Part shown: one piece after another, positions 17,089-25,887 of the stretch
Layout of the letters: each line of letters opens with the position of its first letter
Position numbering within the stretch: position 1 is the stretch's first letter
Origin: Myxococcales bacterium
GTDB lineage: Bacteria > Myxococcota_A > Polyangia > Haliangiales > Haliangiaceae
Assembly (NCBI GenBank): GCA_016717005.1
Contig: JADJUF010000037.1
Span: forward strand, 496,001-560,000
Direction of reading: 5' to 3'
DNA: 64,000 nucleotides
Program-made: the position numbers and the translations under genes
The notes under the pieces: generated by a model
What the model saw: only the letters and a program-made list of their open reading frames with translations
Told to the model about the DNA's origin: nothing
Databases searched by the model: none

Positions 17089-19202
17089 GCGATGCGTTCG
17101 CCCGGCTGTCGCCGGCGATGCAGTATCAGATCGTCAACGGGCTCGGCTTCGGTGGGCTGCGCCCCGTCCAGGAGGCCGCCGCGGACGCGATCCTCGACGG
17201 CAAGAACTGCGTCGTGCTCGCGCCGACCGCCGGCGGCAAGACCGAGGCGGCGTTCTTCCCCCTGCTGTCTCGAATGGACGCCGAGGACTGGCGTCCGGTA
17301 TCGCTGGTCTACGTGGCGCCGATCCGCGCGCTGCTGAACAACCTCGAGGAGCGGATCGTCCGCTACGGCGGCCTGATCGGCCGCCGCGCGTTCAAGTGGC
17401 ACGGCGACGTCGCCGCCTCGGCCAAGCAGCGCTTCATCACCGACCCGACAGACATCCTGCTGACGACGCCCGAGAGCCTCGAGGTCATGTTGATGAGCCG
17501 CAAGGTCCCCGCCGAGCGCCTGTTCCGCGGGCTGCGGGCGGTGGTCATCGATGAGATTCACGCCTTCGTAGGCGACGATCGCGGAGGACACCTGGCGGCG
17601 GTGCTCGAGCGCCTCACCCGGTGTTGCGGGAACGACGTGCAGCGGATCGGCCTGTCGGCGACGGTCGGCAACCCGGCGGCGATCCTCAGCTGGATGGCCG
17701 GGAGTTCGCAGCGGTCCGGCGCGGTGATCGACCCCGGAGGCGGACGCACGCCGCCCGAGATCAAGCTCGACTGGGTCGCCAACCTGGGCAACGCAGCGCA
17801 CATGATCGCGCGGCTCCACCCCGGCAAGAAGCGGCTGGTCTTCGTCGACAGCCGCCGGCAGGTCGAGGCGCTCGGCCAGGCGCTGCGCGGCCTCGGCGTC
17901 GACACCTACGTCACCCACTCGAGCCTGTCGTTCGACGAGCGGCAGGCCGCAGAGGCCGCGTTCCAGGACGGCCACGACTGCGTGATCGTCGCGACGAGCG
18001 CGCTCGAACTGGGCATCGACATCGGCGATCTCGACCACGTCCTTCAACTCGACGCACCGAGCACCGTGGCCGCGTTCCTCCAGCGCATGGGCCGCACCGG
18101 TCGTCGCGAGGGACGGCTCCCCAACTGCACGTTCCTGGCGATCGAACCTGAGGGACTGTTGCGGGCGGCGGCGATCATCCAGCTGTTCCGACAGGGCTTC
18201 GTCGAGTCAGTACCAACCTCGACCCGCTCGGCGCACCTGCTCGCGCATCAGCTGATGGCGTTGACGATCCAGCGCGAAGGCGGCATCCCGGTCTCCGACT
18301 GGTGGGCCTGGGTCTCGGCCGCGACGCCGTTTCGCGACCTCTCGGCCGACGACCGTCAGGCCCTCGTCGCGCACATGCTTGCGCAAGACATCCTGGCCGA
18401 GGCTGACGGGCGCTACGTGCTCGGCGCCCGTGGCGAGAAGCTCTACGGCTGGCGCAACTTCGCCGAGCTGTACGCGGTGTTCTCCGCGCCCCAGACGCTG
18501 AAGGTCCTGTGGGGCATGAGCGAGATCGGTTCGATCGACGCACACTTCGCCCAGCAGGCCAGGCAGGAGGAGCTGAGCTTCGTGCTCGGGGCCCGCGCCT
18601 GGCACGCGGTCGCGATCGACTGGCGCGAAGGCTTCGTCCGGGTCGAGCCGATGGCGACCAGCGGCCTGGCACGCTGGCAGGGCAGCCCCCGGTTGCTCAG
18701 CTCCGAGCTGTGCCAGGCCATGCGCGCGGTCCTGGTCGGCGACGACGACGCGCCCGAGTGGTCGCAGCGCGCGCGGGCGCGGCTCGTCGAGCTGCGCGCC
18801 GAGTACGCGCTCACGCCCGACACGACCGCCGAGCTGGTCGCGGACGGGCACGGCCTCCGCCTGTGGACCTTCGCCGGCGGCAAGGCCAACAACCTGTTCG
18901 GCAAGGTCCTCGGCGAGCTGCTCGGCGACAAGGTCGTTGTCGACAACCTGTACATCGGGTTTCGCGACGCCGCCGCTCGGTCGGACGTCGCGATCCGCGA
19001 GGCTGTTGCGCGGCTTCGGACAGAGGGTCGTCCCGACCACAGCGATGCCCTGCGCCTCGCCGAGAGCTGCGGTCGCGGCCGCCTGTCCAAGTTCCAGCCG
19101 TGCCTCCCGACGCGCCTCGACGCCGAATACCTGGCGTCAGTGCTGACCGACGAGGCGGGCGCGCGCCGCATCACGCAGGCGGCCACGACGCCGGCTCCTT
19201 GA
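17085..19202 (+). CDS. brxHI: BrxHI, BREX type 2 DEAD/DEAH-box helicase
   Basis: 705 residues. The superfamily 2 helicase motifs appear in order: Q-like region GLRPVQ, Walker A LAPTAGGKTEAAF (residue 46), LLTTPESLEVM, DEIH box (residue 156), LSATVGNP, then the second RecA domain with ATSALELGIDIG and QRMGRTGRR. The second half resembles Lhr-type helicases. BrxHI is the last gene of type 2 BREX operons, as here. It overlaps brxD by 4 bases, so the operon pglY-pglZ-brxD-brxHI is tightly coupled. The next gene is on the opposite strand. Confidence 0.88.
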   Translation: MSDAFARLSPAMQYQIVNGLGFGGLRPVQEAAADAILDGKNCVVLAPTAGGKTEAAFFPLLSRMDAEDWRPVSLVYVAPIRALLNNLEERIVRYGGLIGRRAFKWHGDVAASAKQRFITDPTDILLTTPESLEVMLMSRKVPAERLFRGLRAVVIDEIHAFVGDDRGGHLAAVLERLTRCCGNDVQRIGLSATVGNPAAILSWMAGSSQRSGAVIDPGGGRTPPEIKLDWVANLGNAAHMIARLHPGKKRLVFVDSRRQVEALGQALRGLGVDTYVTHSSLSFDERQAAEAAFQDGHDCVIVATSALELGIDIGDLDHVLQLDAPSTVAAFLQRMGRTGRREGRLPNCTFLAIEPEGLLRAAAIIQLFRQGFVESVPTSTRSAHLLAHQLMALTIQREGGIPVSDWWAWVSAATPFRDLSADDRQALVAHMLAQDILAEADGRYVLGARGEKLYGWRNFAELYAVFSAPQTLKVLWGMSEIGSIDAHFAQQARQEELSFVLGARAWHAVAIDWREGFVRVEPMATSGLARWQGSPRLLSSELCQAMRAVLVGDDDAPEWSQRARARLVELRAEYALTPDTTAELVADGHGLRLWTFAGGKANNLFGKVLGELLGDKVVVDNLYIGFRDAAARSDVAIREAVARLRTEGRPDHSDALRLAESCGRGRLSKFQPCLPTRLDAEYLASVLTDEAGARRITQAATTPAP

Positions 19203-19311
19203 CGGGGATCCTCACCGAGCTGCACAACCGCTCTCATCCTTCGAGGTCGAGCCGCCGCCGTATCGAACATCGGCTCCACCGGGACGCGTCCAGTGCCGGC
19301 GGCGCGGACCG

Positions 19312-20304
19312 TCACAGCCCGAGGGCCGCGCGCTGGGCGGCGAGCCACTGCGCCCACTCGGCCGATCGGGCCCGCCGACGGCGGCTCTCGCGGGCGAGCG
19401 CGAGGCGGTGTTCGGCTGGGAGGGCGCGCCACACCGCGGGGACGACCGGCTCGCCACGATTCCCCGGCAGGGGCACTCCGGTGAACATGCCCCAGTCGTC
19501 GAGGAGGACCCACGCGCCAGCGGGCTCGTCGCCGCTGTTCTCCGACAGCGTGCCGTCCAGGTAGACGAACTCACCCTCGGTGTTCCAGCGCTGGGCGAGC
19601 GCCGCGGACAGGTCCGCGAGTTCGGCCGGCGTGGCAGGCGCCGTGTCGGCGTCGGCGTCGACGTCCTCACGGCCAGCGAGTCGCTGCGCCAGCCAGACGA
19701 CGCCCTCGTCGACGACGGGCTCGCGCAGGGCGAGCGCGACGAGCCAGATCAGCCGACCACCGACGGCGGCGTAGAAGTTGGGATCCGAGACGTGGCCCAG
19801 GAGGCCTTCGGCGAGCAGGCGCGCGAGCTCGTAGTCGGAGGTCGCGCTGATCGCCGACGTGACCACGGCCTGGTCGATGACCTGCTCGATCGGCCACGTG
19901 AGGTGCGCGAGATCGGCGGTGCGCAGGACGATGGCCGCCGCAGCGATCTCGACCGTGCCGTCGCTGTCCGACGCCCCTGCGCGCCACGTGTGCGTGCACT
20001 GTTGCACGACGGCCTGGCGCGGCAGGTCGAGCCGGCGCAGCTGCCCGCGTCGCTCGAGGGCCGCGCCGACCGCGCAGAGCGTGTCGAGCCGCGCGTGCTG
20101 GAGCCCGACGATCAGCGCGCCCGGGTCCTTGGCCAGCCACTCGTCGACCAGGCGATCGGCGGCCGCGGCGGGTCGGGCCTCGTCGATGCCATCGAGCGCG
20201 ATGATGACGGGGCCGCGCGCATCGCGCACCGACGAGGAGCCTGCGCACGCGCCGGCCGCGAGCAGACCGGTGAGCGCGCGACCGGTGTGCGCGAGCACCC
20301 TCAT
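19312..20304 (-). CDS. Lipoprotein-like partner protein, copy 2
   Basis: 330 residues from the ATG at 20304, which overlaps the stop of a truncated upstream gene as ATGA. The N-terminus (MRVLAHTGRALTGLLAAGAC) is a signal peptide ending in a degenerate lipobox. It is a clear paralogue of the protein at 20655-21626: both share PAAAADRLVDEWLA, GALIVGL/PALIVGL with HARLDTLCA, GAWVLLDDW and the ending WLAAQRAALGL. No known domain was recognised. Because each copy follows a toxin-like gene or its remnant, an immunity or accessory role is plausible. Surface attachment would fit, but this is inference. Confidence 0.65.
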   Translation of the reverse strand: MRVLAHTGRALTGLLAAGACAGSSSVRDARGPVIIALDGIDEARPAAAADRLVDEWLAKDPGALIVGLQHARLDTLCAVGAALERRGQLRRLDLPRQAVVQQCTHTWRAGASDSDGTVEIAAAAIVLRTADLAHLTWPIEQVIDQAVVTSAISATSDYELARLLAEGLLGHVSDPNFYAAVGGRLIWLVALALREPVVDEGVVWLAQRLAGREDVDADADTAPATPAELADLSAALAQRWNTEGEFVYLDGTLSENSGDEPAGAWVLLDDWGMFTGVPLPGNRGEPVVPAVWRALPAEHRLALARESRRRRARSAEWAQWLAAQRAALGL

Positions 20305-20615
20305 CGCGTCTCCAGGGCCGTGCGCGCGGGACGACGGACGCGGTCGAACATGGGGCCAGGGATCGCATCGGGCGTCACGTGGTGATCGCCGAGGTCGCTC
20401 GCTCGGACCCTCGGATTGGTCGGTCTCGCGTTGTACGCCGGGGCCAGCTCGGCGCGAAGCTCGAGCTCGGTGGAGTCCGGGATCCCGAAGCCGCGGAACA
20501 GCGTATCTCGTCCTTCGACGCGCCCGAGACAGATCGTGTTGATGCCCTGCATGTAGCCCCCCGGGGTGCTTCAGCAGGGTCCTGCGGTCGTTCTTGAAGT
20601 GCGCCCAACGAGCAC
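20301..20615 (-). pseudogene. Truncated, frameshifted tail of a DUF4157-transglutaminase gene
   Basis: The last 83 codons (MQGINTICLGRVEG... to RTALETR) match the end of the gene at 21623-23101. Homology continues upstream to about 20610 (WAHFKND aligned with WVYFKNH) but in another frame, then stops. Catalytic parts are missing, so it cannot act as an enzyme. Its stop overlaps the start of partner copy 2 in the same ATGA manner as the intact operon, showing that the operon was duplicated and the first gene then lost. Confidence 0.75.
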
Positions 20616-20654
20616 ACGAGCGCCGGATCCCGTCGACGAATGCGGTGTCACGCG

Positions 20655-21626
20655 TCACAGCCCGAGGGCCGCGCGCTGGGCGGCGAGCCACGGCTGCCAC
20701 TCGCCCAGGTGGGTCGAGCGGTGGCGCTGGCTCGCGCGCGCGAGCTCGACGCGACGGCCGGCTGGCAGCGCGCGCCATGCGGGTGGAACGACGTAGTCGC
20801 CGCGGTTCACCAGCAGGGGGACGCCGAGGAACATCGCCCAGTCGTCGAGGAGGACCCACGCGCCGCGGGGCGCGTCGCCGCTGTTCGAGTAGACGTCGCT
20901 ATCCAGATACAGGTAGTCGCCCTCGGCGTGCCAGCGCGTCGCCAGCTCGGTCGACAGGGCCGCGCGATCGGCGGTCGCGACGGCGGCGCTGTCGGGCGCG
21001 CGATCGGTCAACTGGCGCGCCAGCCAGACCACGTCGGGGTCGACCGTTGGCGCGCGCAACGCCAGCGCGACCAGCCACACGAGCCGGCCGCCGGCGGAGG
21101 CGAAGAACTGCTCGGCATCGACATGGGCCAGGAGCCCGTCGGCGAGCAGCCGGGCGAGGTCGTGGTCAGCGATCCGCTGGGCGAGGCCCGTGATCGCCGC
21201 ATGCTCGATGACGCGATCGATCGTCGGGCTCGTGCGCTCGAGGTCGGCCGTGCGCAGGACGATGCCCGCGGCCGCGACCGCGATCATCCCGGCATCGGTC
21301 GACGCCGCCGGCGCCCAGGTCCGCAGGCATTGACGGACGATCACCTGGCGCGATGGATCGAGGCGAGCCAGCTGCCCGCGGCGATCGAGCGCCGCGCCGA
21401 TGGCGCACAGCGTGTCGAGCCGCGCGTGCTCGAGACCGACGATCAGCGCTGGAGCGTCGGTCGCCAACCACTCGTCGACCAGCCGATCCGCCGCCGCTGC
21501 GGGCCGGGTCGGATCGATCGCGGCCAGCGCGACGGTGATGGGCGCGACGCCGGCGGGTGGCACCGATCGCGGTCGGCCGGCGCACGCGCACAGCGCGATC
21601 ATGGCGCACGTCGCCGCCGGCCTCAT
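20655..21626 (-). CDS. Lipoprotein-like partner protein, copy 1
   Basis: 323 residues starting at 21626, coupled by ATGA to the DUF4157-transglutaminase gene. The N-terminus MRPAATCAMIALCACAGRP looks like a lipoprotein signal (lipobox near ACAC). It is paralogous along its length to the protein at 19312-20304, with the same order of conserved blocks. A possible role is protecting the producer from the upstream effector or assisting its export. No active-site motif is visible. Confidence 0.65.
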   Translation of the reverse strand: MRPAATCAMIALCACAGRPRSVPPAGVAPITVALAAIDPTRPAAAADRLVDEWLATDAPALIVGLEHARLDTLCAIGAALDRRGQLARLDPSRQVIVRQCLRTWAPAASTDAGMIAVAAAGIVLRTADLERTSPTIDRVIEHAAITGLAQRIADHDLARLLADGLLAHVDAEQFFASAGGRLVWLVALALRAPTVDPDVVWLARQLTDRAPDSAAVATADRAALSTELATRWHAEGDYLYLDSDVYSNSGDAPRGAWVLLDDWAMFLGVPLLVNRGDYVVPPAWRALPAGRRVELARASQRHRSTHLGEWQPWLAAQRAALGL

Positions 21627-23101
21627 CGCGTCTCCAGTGCGGCCCGCGCCGGCCGACGGACACGATCCAGCAACGGCCCGGGGATCTCGTCCGGCATCAC
21701 CTTGTCGTCGATGCTCGCACCATCGCGCTCATCGCGGTCCTTGGGTCGAGCGTTGTAGGCCGCGGCGAGCTCCACGCGGATCTCGTGAGCGGTGGAGTCG
21801 GGAATCCCGAAGCCGCGAAACTGTGTATCCGCACCCTCGGTTCGACCGAGGCAGATCGTGTTGATGCCCTGCATGTAACCGCCGGGGTGTTTCGCCCGAT
21901 ACCCGGGATGGTTCTTGAAGTACACCCAGTCACCGGGGAGCAGATCGTACACCGAGTCGACCTTGACCTGTTCGAGCACGCCGGCGCGCACGAGACCTGG
22001 GACGCCGCCACCCTCACGCTTGTTGGTCGACAGCGTCAGGCCCGCCGGGTAGTGCCGGTCGAACTGCTCGTCACCGAGGGCGTCGAGCTGGCCCTTGTAG
22101 ACCGCGCCGGCGGTCATCGTGAAGCACTCGAGCCGCCACTCGCCCTCGCTGCCGTCGAAGATGCTGTGGATGGCGGCGGACGGCTGGACGCCCTTCTTCA
22201 CGCGCCAGCTGAACGACCCGTGGCCGGCCCGCTCCCAGTGGCTCGGGCTGAGGCGCGGGTGAGCGTCCTCGTCGGGGTATTGACACGACGCCGGCTGATC
22301 GAGGCTCGCCACGGACCGCTCGCGCATGACGAGCATGCGCTCGAGCTCAACGACGGAGCGGAACGTGAAGACCTGATCTTGAGCACCCATGCGGCGCAGG
22401 GTCAGCTGCATCCGCGGGTTGGGACGACGGAGCCGCTTCTGCGCCCGCAGCGGATCCTCGGACAGATCGGGGTACTTGCGGTGCAGCCGCTGCAGGAACT
22501 GTTCGATCTCGGCGTCGTCCCACGCGTGGCCGGCGACGGCGACCTTGCGCCGCAACGGTCCGGCGGACTGTCGGGTGTGCGCGAGCTCGTGGGCGATCAG
22601 CCGGTCGCCGGCGGGGGTACCGGGCGCGAAGGCGCGCGGGGCGAACGACAAGACGCTGCCGCGGGCGTGCGCGAGCGCGCCGAGCGCGTGGTTGCGCTCG
22701 TCATCGCAACGGACCTGCACGTGGGCGAGGCCGACGCCCATCGCCCGCTCGAACCGCGCGCGGTGGTCATCGAAGCTACCTCCGGCGCGCGCCGCGGGCC
22801 GCAGCCGCGAGACGATCGCGTCGGCCTCGCGATCGGCCTCGACCTCGTCGGCCTCGTCGCCGAGCTCGACGGCGTCTGTCTCGGGCGTGAGGTGCAGCGC
22901 GAACGGCGCGGCGTGGTCGATCGTCGGACTCGCGCTGGGGGCGACCGAAGTGCCCGCTGGCTGCGCGACGGGTGCGCTGGCGCCAGCGAACCGCTGGGTC
23001 AACGTGCGCTTGCCTGGGGCCACGTTCGGCCGCGTCGCGCCGAGTCGAGGCTCGTCCTCCTGGGCGAGGGCGAGCGCGAGCGCGGCGAGTTCGAACGTCA
23101 T
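21623..23101 (-). CDS. DUF4157 + transglutaminase (Tgl-like) toxin-like protein
   Basis: 492 residues. The N-terminal part has the PGKRTLTQ signature and a DUF4157 domain with a zinc-type HELAH motif (about residue 170). This module is common in effectors of extracellular contractile injection systems and other polymorphic toxins. The C-terminal half resembles Bacillus-type protein-glutamine gamma-glutamyltransferase: an LEC pair with the nucleophile Cys (about residue 325; FEC in Tgl), then LLPGDWVYFKNHPGY, GINTICLG and FRGFGI. It may therefore crosslink or modify glutamine residues in a target. No injection apparatus genes are in the window. The downstream gene is translationally coupled and likely its partner. 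Confidence 0.75.
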   Translation of the reverse strand: MTFELAALALALAQEDEPRLGATRPNVAPGKRTLTQRFAGASAPVAQPAGTSVAPSASPTIDHAAPFALHLTPETDAVELGDEADEVEADREADAIVSRLRPAARAGGSFDDHRARFERAMGVGLAHVQVRCDDERNHALGALAHARGSVLSFAPRAFAPGTPAGDRLIAHELAHTRQSAGPLRRKVAVAGHAWDDAEIEQFLQRLHRKYPDLSEDPLRAQKRLRRPNPRMQLTLRRMGAQDQVFTFRSVVELERMLVMRERSVASLDQPASCQYPDEDAHPRLSPSHWERAGHGSFSWRVKKGVQPSAAIHSIFDGSEGEWRLECFTMTAGAVYKGQLDALGDEQFDRHYPAGLTLSTNKREGGGVPGLVRAGVLEQVKVDSVYDLLPGDWVYFKNHPGYRAKHPGGYMQGINTICLGRTEGADTQFRGFGIPDSTAHEIRVELAAAYNARPKDRDERDGASIDDKVMPDEIPGPLLDRVRRPARAALETR

Positions 23102-23257
23102 CGCGCCAGGTATCGACCGTTCGGCGCGCCGGTTGCGTGATGGCCCGAGCGGGCCTCGCCGCGAGCGAGCCCGCCTGGGCTGACTCCGCTACCGAAGCCC
23201 GCAAGATTGCGCGAAACCGCGTGCGCTGCGCAGCGGCCCCCGCCGGCCCCCCCCCCG

Positions 23258-23881
23258 CTACTTCCCGAGGCCGCGCTCGGCGACCACGGCGGCGTTGCGG
23301 GCGTCGGCGGCCTTGGCGGCGGGGCGATCGCCGAGGCGCTCGGCGTAGGCGGCGAAGGCGGGGCGGGGCTCGAGCATGCCGAAGCGGAGCATGTAGCGGA
23401 GGGTGCCGCCGAAGATGACGTCGGCCATCGAGAAGGTCTCGCCGAGGAGCCAGGTGCGGGGGCCGATGGCGGCCTCCATGGTGTCGAGCATGGCGTCGTG
23501 GGTGCCCCAGCCGGCCTGGCCGGGCTTGTAGTCCCAGCCGGCGGCCTTGGCCATCGCGCCGGGCTCGATCACCGATGGGGCGAACAGCGCCCAGCGGAAG
23601 TAGGTGCCGCGCGCGGGATCGTCGAGGGCGGGCGCGAGGCGGCCGGGCGCGTAGCGGTCGGCGAGGTACAGACCGATGGCCGCGACCTCGGTGACGACCA
23701 CGTCGTCGTCGACGAGCACGGGCAGCTTGCCCATCGGATTGCGCGCGAGCATGTCCGGCGACTTGTGCGCGCCGGCCGTGAAGTCGACGAACTCCAGCGT
23801 GAACGGGACGCCGACCTCCTCGAGCATCCACAGGACGGTGGCGGCGCGCGAGAACGGGTGATGATAGAGCGTGATGGCCAT
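23258..23881 (-). CDS. Glutathione S-transferase family protein
   Basis: 207 residues from the ATG at 23881. The thioredoxin-like N-terminal domain starts ITLYHHPFSRAATVLWMLEE, with the substrate-facing Ser in the HPFSRA loop. It continues to MGKLPVLVDDDVVVTEVAAI, where the cis-Pro after KL and the V-T-E turn form the glutathione site. The C-terminal domain (residues 90-205) is all-helical with the usual WLLGETFSMADVIFG motif. It likely conjugates glutathione to electrophiles or acts as a peroxidase or isomerase. A run of ten C (23247-23256) lies just after its stop. Confidence 0.85.
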   Translation of the reverse strand: MAITLYHHPFSRAATVLWMLEEVGVPFTLEFVDFTAGAHKSPDMLARNPMGKLPVLVDDDVVVTEVAAIGLYLADRYAPGRLAPALDDPARGTYFRWALFAPSVIEPGAMAKAAGWDYKPGQAGWGTHDAMLDTMEAAIGPRTWLLGETFSMADVIFGGTLRYMLRFGMLEPRPAFAAYAERLGDRPAAKAADARNAAVVAERGLGK

Positions 23882-24205
23882 GCGGCGGAGTATCCACCAC
23901 GGGGCAGGCGCGGGCGCTGGCCGGCGCTTGTTCCTGCGTCCAGTTCCAGGCGCGGGGTGCTGCGGCCCTCGCGCAATCACCCGCCTACGCGGCTGACCGC
24001 GTCGCCTCGCGGCTGGCGCCCTTGTCGATCTTGGTGGGGTCGCGGGGCGGGGAGATCACTGCGCCGTTCGGGCGATCTCCCCGTCGCGGACTCGCCGGGG
24101 CAGCCCCGCGACCGGCGCCGCCGCGCGTCGACCTCGCGCAAGCGCCTGTGGGATCAGTCGGCGCACGAGGTCGCACCGGGCCACGCGTGCGGACCGCCGA
24201 CGACC
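23882..24205. other. Intergenic region, no gene seen
   Basis: This 324-base stretch lies between two leftward genes. It is GC-rich with short local repeats of CGCGGGG-like sequence. No convincing ORF, RNA or terminator was found; the promoter of the GST gene should be at its left end. Confidence 0.4.
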
Positions 24206-25180
24206 TCAAGGATCGATGACGACGACCATCTTGCCGTTGGCGCGGTTGGCGTCCATCTCGCGATGGGCGAGGACGAGCTGATCGAAGCGCCAGACGGGGC
24301 CGAGGGGCACGCGCAGGGCGCCGGCCTCGACCTGGGCGACGTAGGCCTGCAGCTCGGCGGCGGTGATGTCGGCCGCGCCGCCGGAGTAGGACGTGAGGCG
24401 GACGCCGGTCGGGATGTCGGTCATGGGCTGGAACCGGGCGAGCTCCCAGGCGCCGCCGAGGATCCCGGTCATGCACACGACGCCGCCGGCGCGCGCGCAG
24501 GCGAGCGAGTCCAGCAGCGTCGTCGCGCCGATCAGCTCGAGCACCCGGTCGGCGCCGCCGCCGGTCAGCTGCCGCACCTGATCGGCGAGGTGGCCGTCGT
24601 CGACGAGCACGTGCCGGGCGCCGTGGGCGTGGAGGAGCTCGCGCTTGGCCTCGGTGCGGGTCGTGGCGATCACCTCGAGCCCGAGCGCGCGGGCCATCGC
24701 GAGGGCGGTGAGCCCGACCGACGCGGTCCCGCCGCGGATCAGCAGCGTCTCGCCGGCCTGCACGCCGAGGCCGACGCGCAGCGACCCGTGGCAGGTCTGC
24801 AGCACCTCGGGCAGCGCGCCGAGCGTCGGCCAGTCGAGCGCGGTCTCGAGCGGGAACACGCTGGACGCGGGCACGCAGGTGAGCTCGGCGTACGAACCGT
24901 CGAACTCACGACCCATGCCGCCCATCATGGCGGCGACGCGCTGGCCGGGCGCGACCTCGCCGCCGGGGGCCTCGAGCACGGTGCCGACGCACTCGATGCC
25001 GAGCACGCGGGGCAGCCGCACCGTCGGCGAGTCGCCGTTGCGCGTGAACCACTCGGAGCGGTTGAGCCCGAACGCCCGGACCTCGATCAACACCTGGCCC
25101 GGCGCGGCGCGCGGGCGGGGCAGCTCGTCGAGGACCAGCGCCTCGGGACCGCCGGGCGCGTGCAAGCGATGGGAGCGCAT
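24206..25180 (-). CDS. Zinc-type alcohol dehydrogenase / NADPH:quinone oxidoreductase family
   Basis: 324 residues from the ATG at 25180; a GTG seven codons upstream is an alternative. The GroES-like N-terminal domain contains GLNRSEWFTRNGDSP and LGIECVGTVLEAPG. The Rossmann domain shows LIRGGTASVGLTALAMARALG-type nucleotide binding near residue 145, followed by ELIGATTLLDSL. The Cys/His ligands of zinc alcohol dehydrogenases are absent, as in the quinone oxidoreductase branch. It probably reduces quinones or enones with NADPH. It stands alone, with a rightward gene starting about 145 bases away. Confidence 0.85.
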   Translation of the reverse strand: MRSHRLHAPGGPEALVLDELPRPRAAPGQVLIEVRAFGLNRSEWFTRNGDSPTVRLPRVLGIECVGTVLEAPGGEVAPGQRVAAMMGGMGREFDGSYAELTCVPASSVFPLETALDWPTLGALPEVLQTCHGSLRVGLGVQAGETLLIRGGTASVGLTALAMARALGLEVIATTRTEAKRELLHAHGARHVLVDDGHLADQVRQLTGGGADRVLELIGATTLLDSLACARAGGVVCMTGILGGAWELARFQPMTDIPTGVRLTSYSGGAADITAAELQAYVAQVEAGALRVPLGPVWRFDQLVLAHREMDANRANGKMVVVIDP

Positions 25181-25325
25181 CGTCCGCTCCCAGGTGGTCA
25201 CGCGACGACCGTACGCGACCCCGGCGTCCGATCGACCGACCCGTGCGACAGATCGCCGCTACGTCGCGGTCACGGCGGAGCCGATCGAGCGCAACGATCG
25301 GGCCACCGGTCTGCGTCAGAGGCAC

Positions 25326-25829
25326 ATGGAGACAACGGTGGCAACGGTGGCAACGGTGGCAACGGTGGCAACGGTGGCAACGGTGGCGGAGGCCCGCACG
25401 GCGTACCTCACGGCCAACGGCTTCACGCTCGCGGACTACGACGCGCCCTGGGTCAAGCTGCGGCTCGGGCGGATCCCGCTGGGGTTTCCCAACTCGCGCG
25501 CGCGGCGGGCGGCGGTGCCGCTGCACGACCTGCACCACATCGCGACCGGCTACGAGACGACCTGGCGGGGCGAGGGCGAGATCGCGGCGTGGGAGCTGGC
25601 GGCGGGCTGCGGTCGCTACTGGGCGGCGTGGGGGCTCAACGCGGGCGCGATGCTGATCGGCCTGGTGCTGGCGCCGCGTCGCGTCGTCCGCGCGTTCGTC
25701 CGCGGTCGACGGTCGAAGAGCCTGTACCAGCTGGTGCGCCGCGCGGAGTCGACGGAGCGCGCAGGGTCGATCGACGAGCTGCTGGCCCTGCCGGTCGACG
25801 AGCTGCGCGCGCGCCTACGCCTCGCCTGA
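25326..25829 (+). CDS. Hypothetical protein with COQ4-like HDxxH motif
   Basis: 167 residues. After a repetitive N-terminus (TVATVA...) the core reads VPLHDLHHIATGYET, WRGEGEIAAWELAAG, a conserved HDxxH plus downstream Glu pattern similar to the metal-binding motif of COQ4-type proteins. COQ4 supports ubiquinone synthesis, but overall similarity by eye is limited, so the role is uncertain. A hydrophobic segment (WGLNAGAMLIGLVLA) could touch the membrane. The ATG is chosen because it directly precedes the repeat; a second possible start after the repeat (around AEARTAYL) would omit it. Confidence 0.5.
   Translation: METTVATVATVATVATVATVAEARTAYLTANGFTLADYDAPWVKLRLGRIPLGFPNSRARRAAVPLHDLHHIATGYETTWRGEGEIAAWELAAGCGRYWAAWGLNAGAMLIGLVLAPRRVVRAFVRGRRSKSLYQLVRRAESTERAGSIDELLALPVDELRARLRLA
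25335..25388 (+). repeat. 9-bp tandem repeat, six copies, coding TVA
   Basis: Six near-perfect copies of ACGGTGGCA encode (TVA)n at the N-terminus of the COQ4-like protein. Each unit is three codons, so copy-number change keeps the frame. Confidence 0.85.
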
Positions 25830-25887
25830 CGGGTGCGCGGGACGCTCGCGCCGCGCGGGGACCGAGGCCGGACGCGTGGCGCGGCCG

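Noticed and set aside
23985..24476. Arg-rich reverse-strand ORF
   Set aside because: Overlaps the well-supported quinone oxidoreductase gene in another frame and has no domain features.
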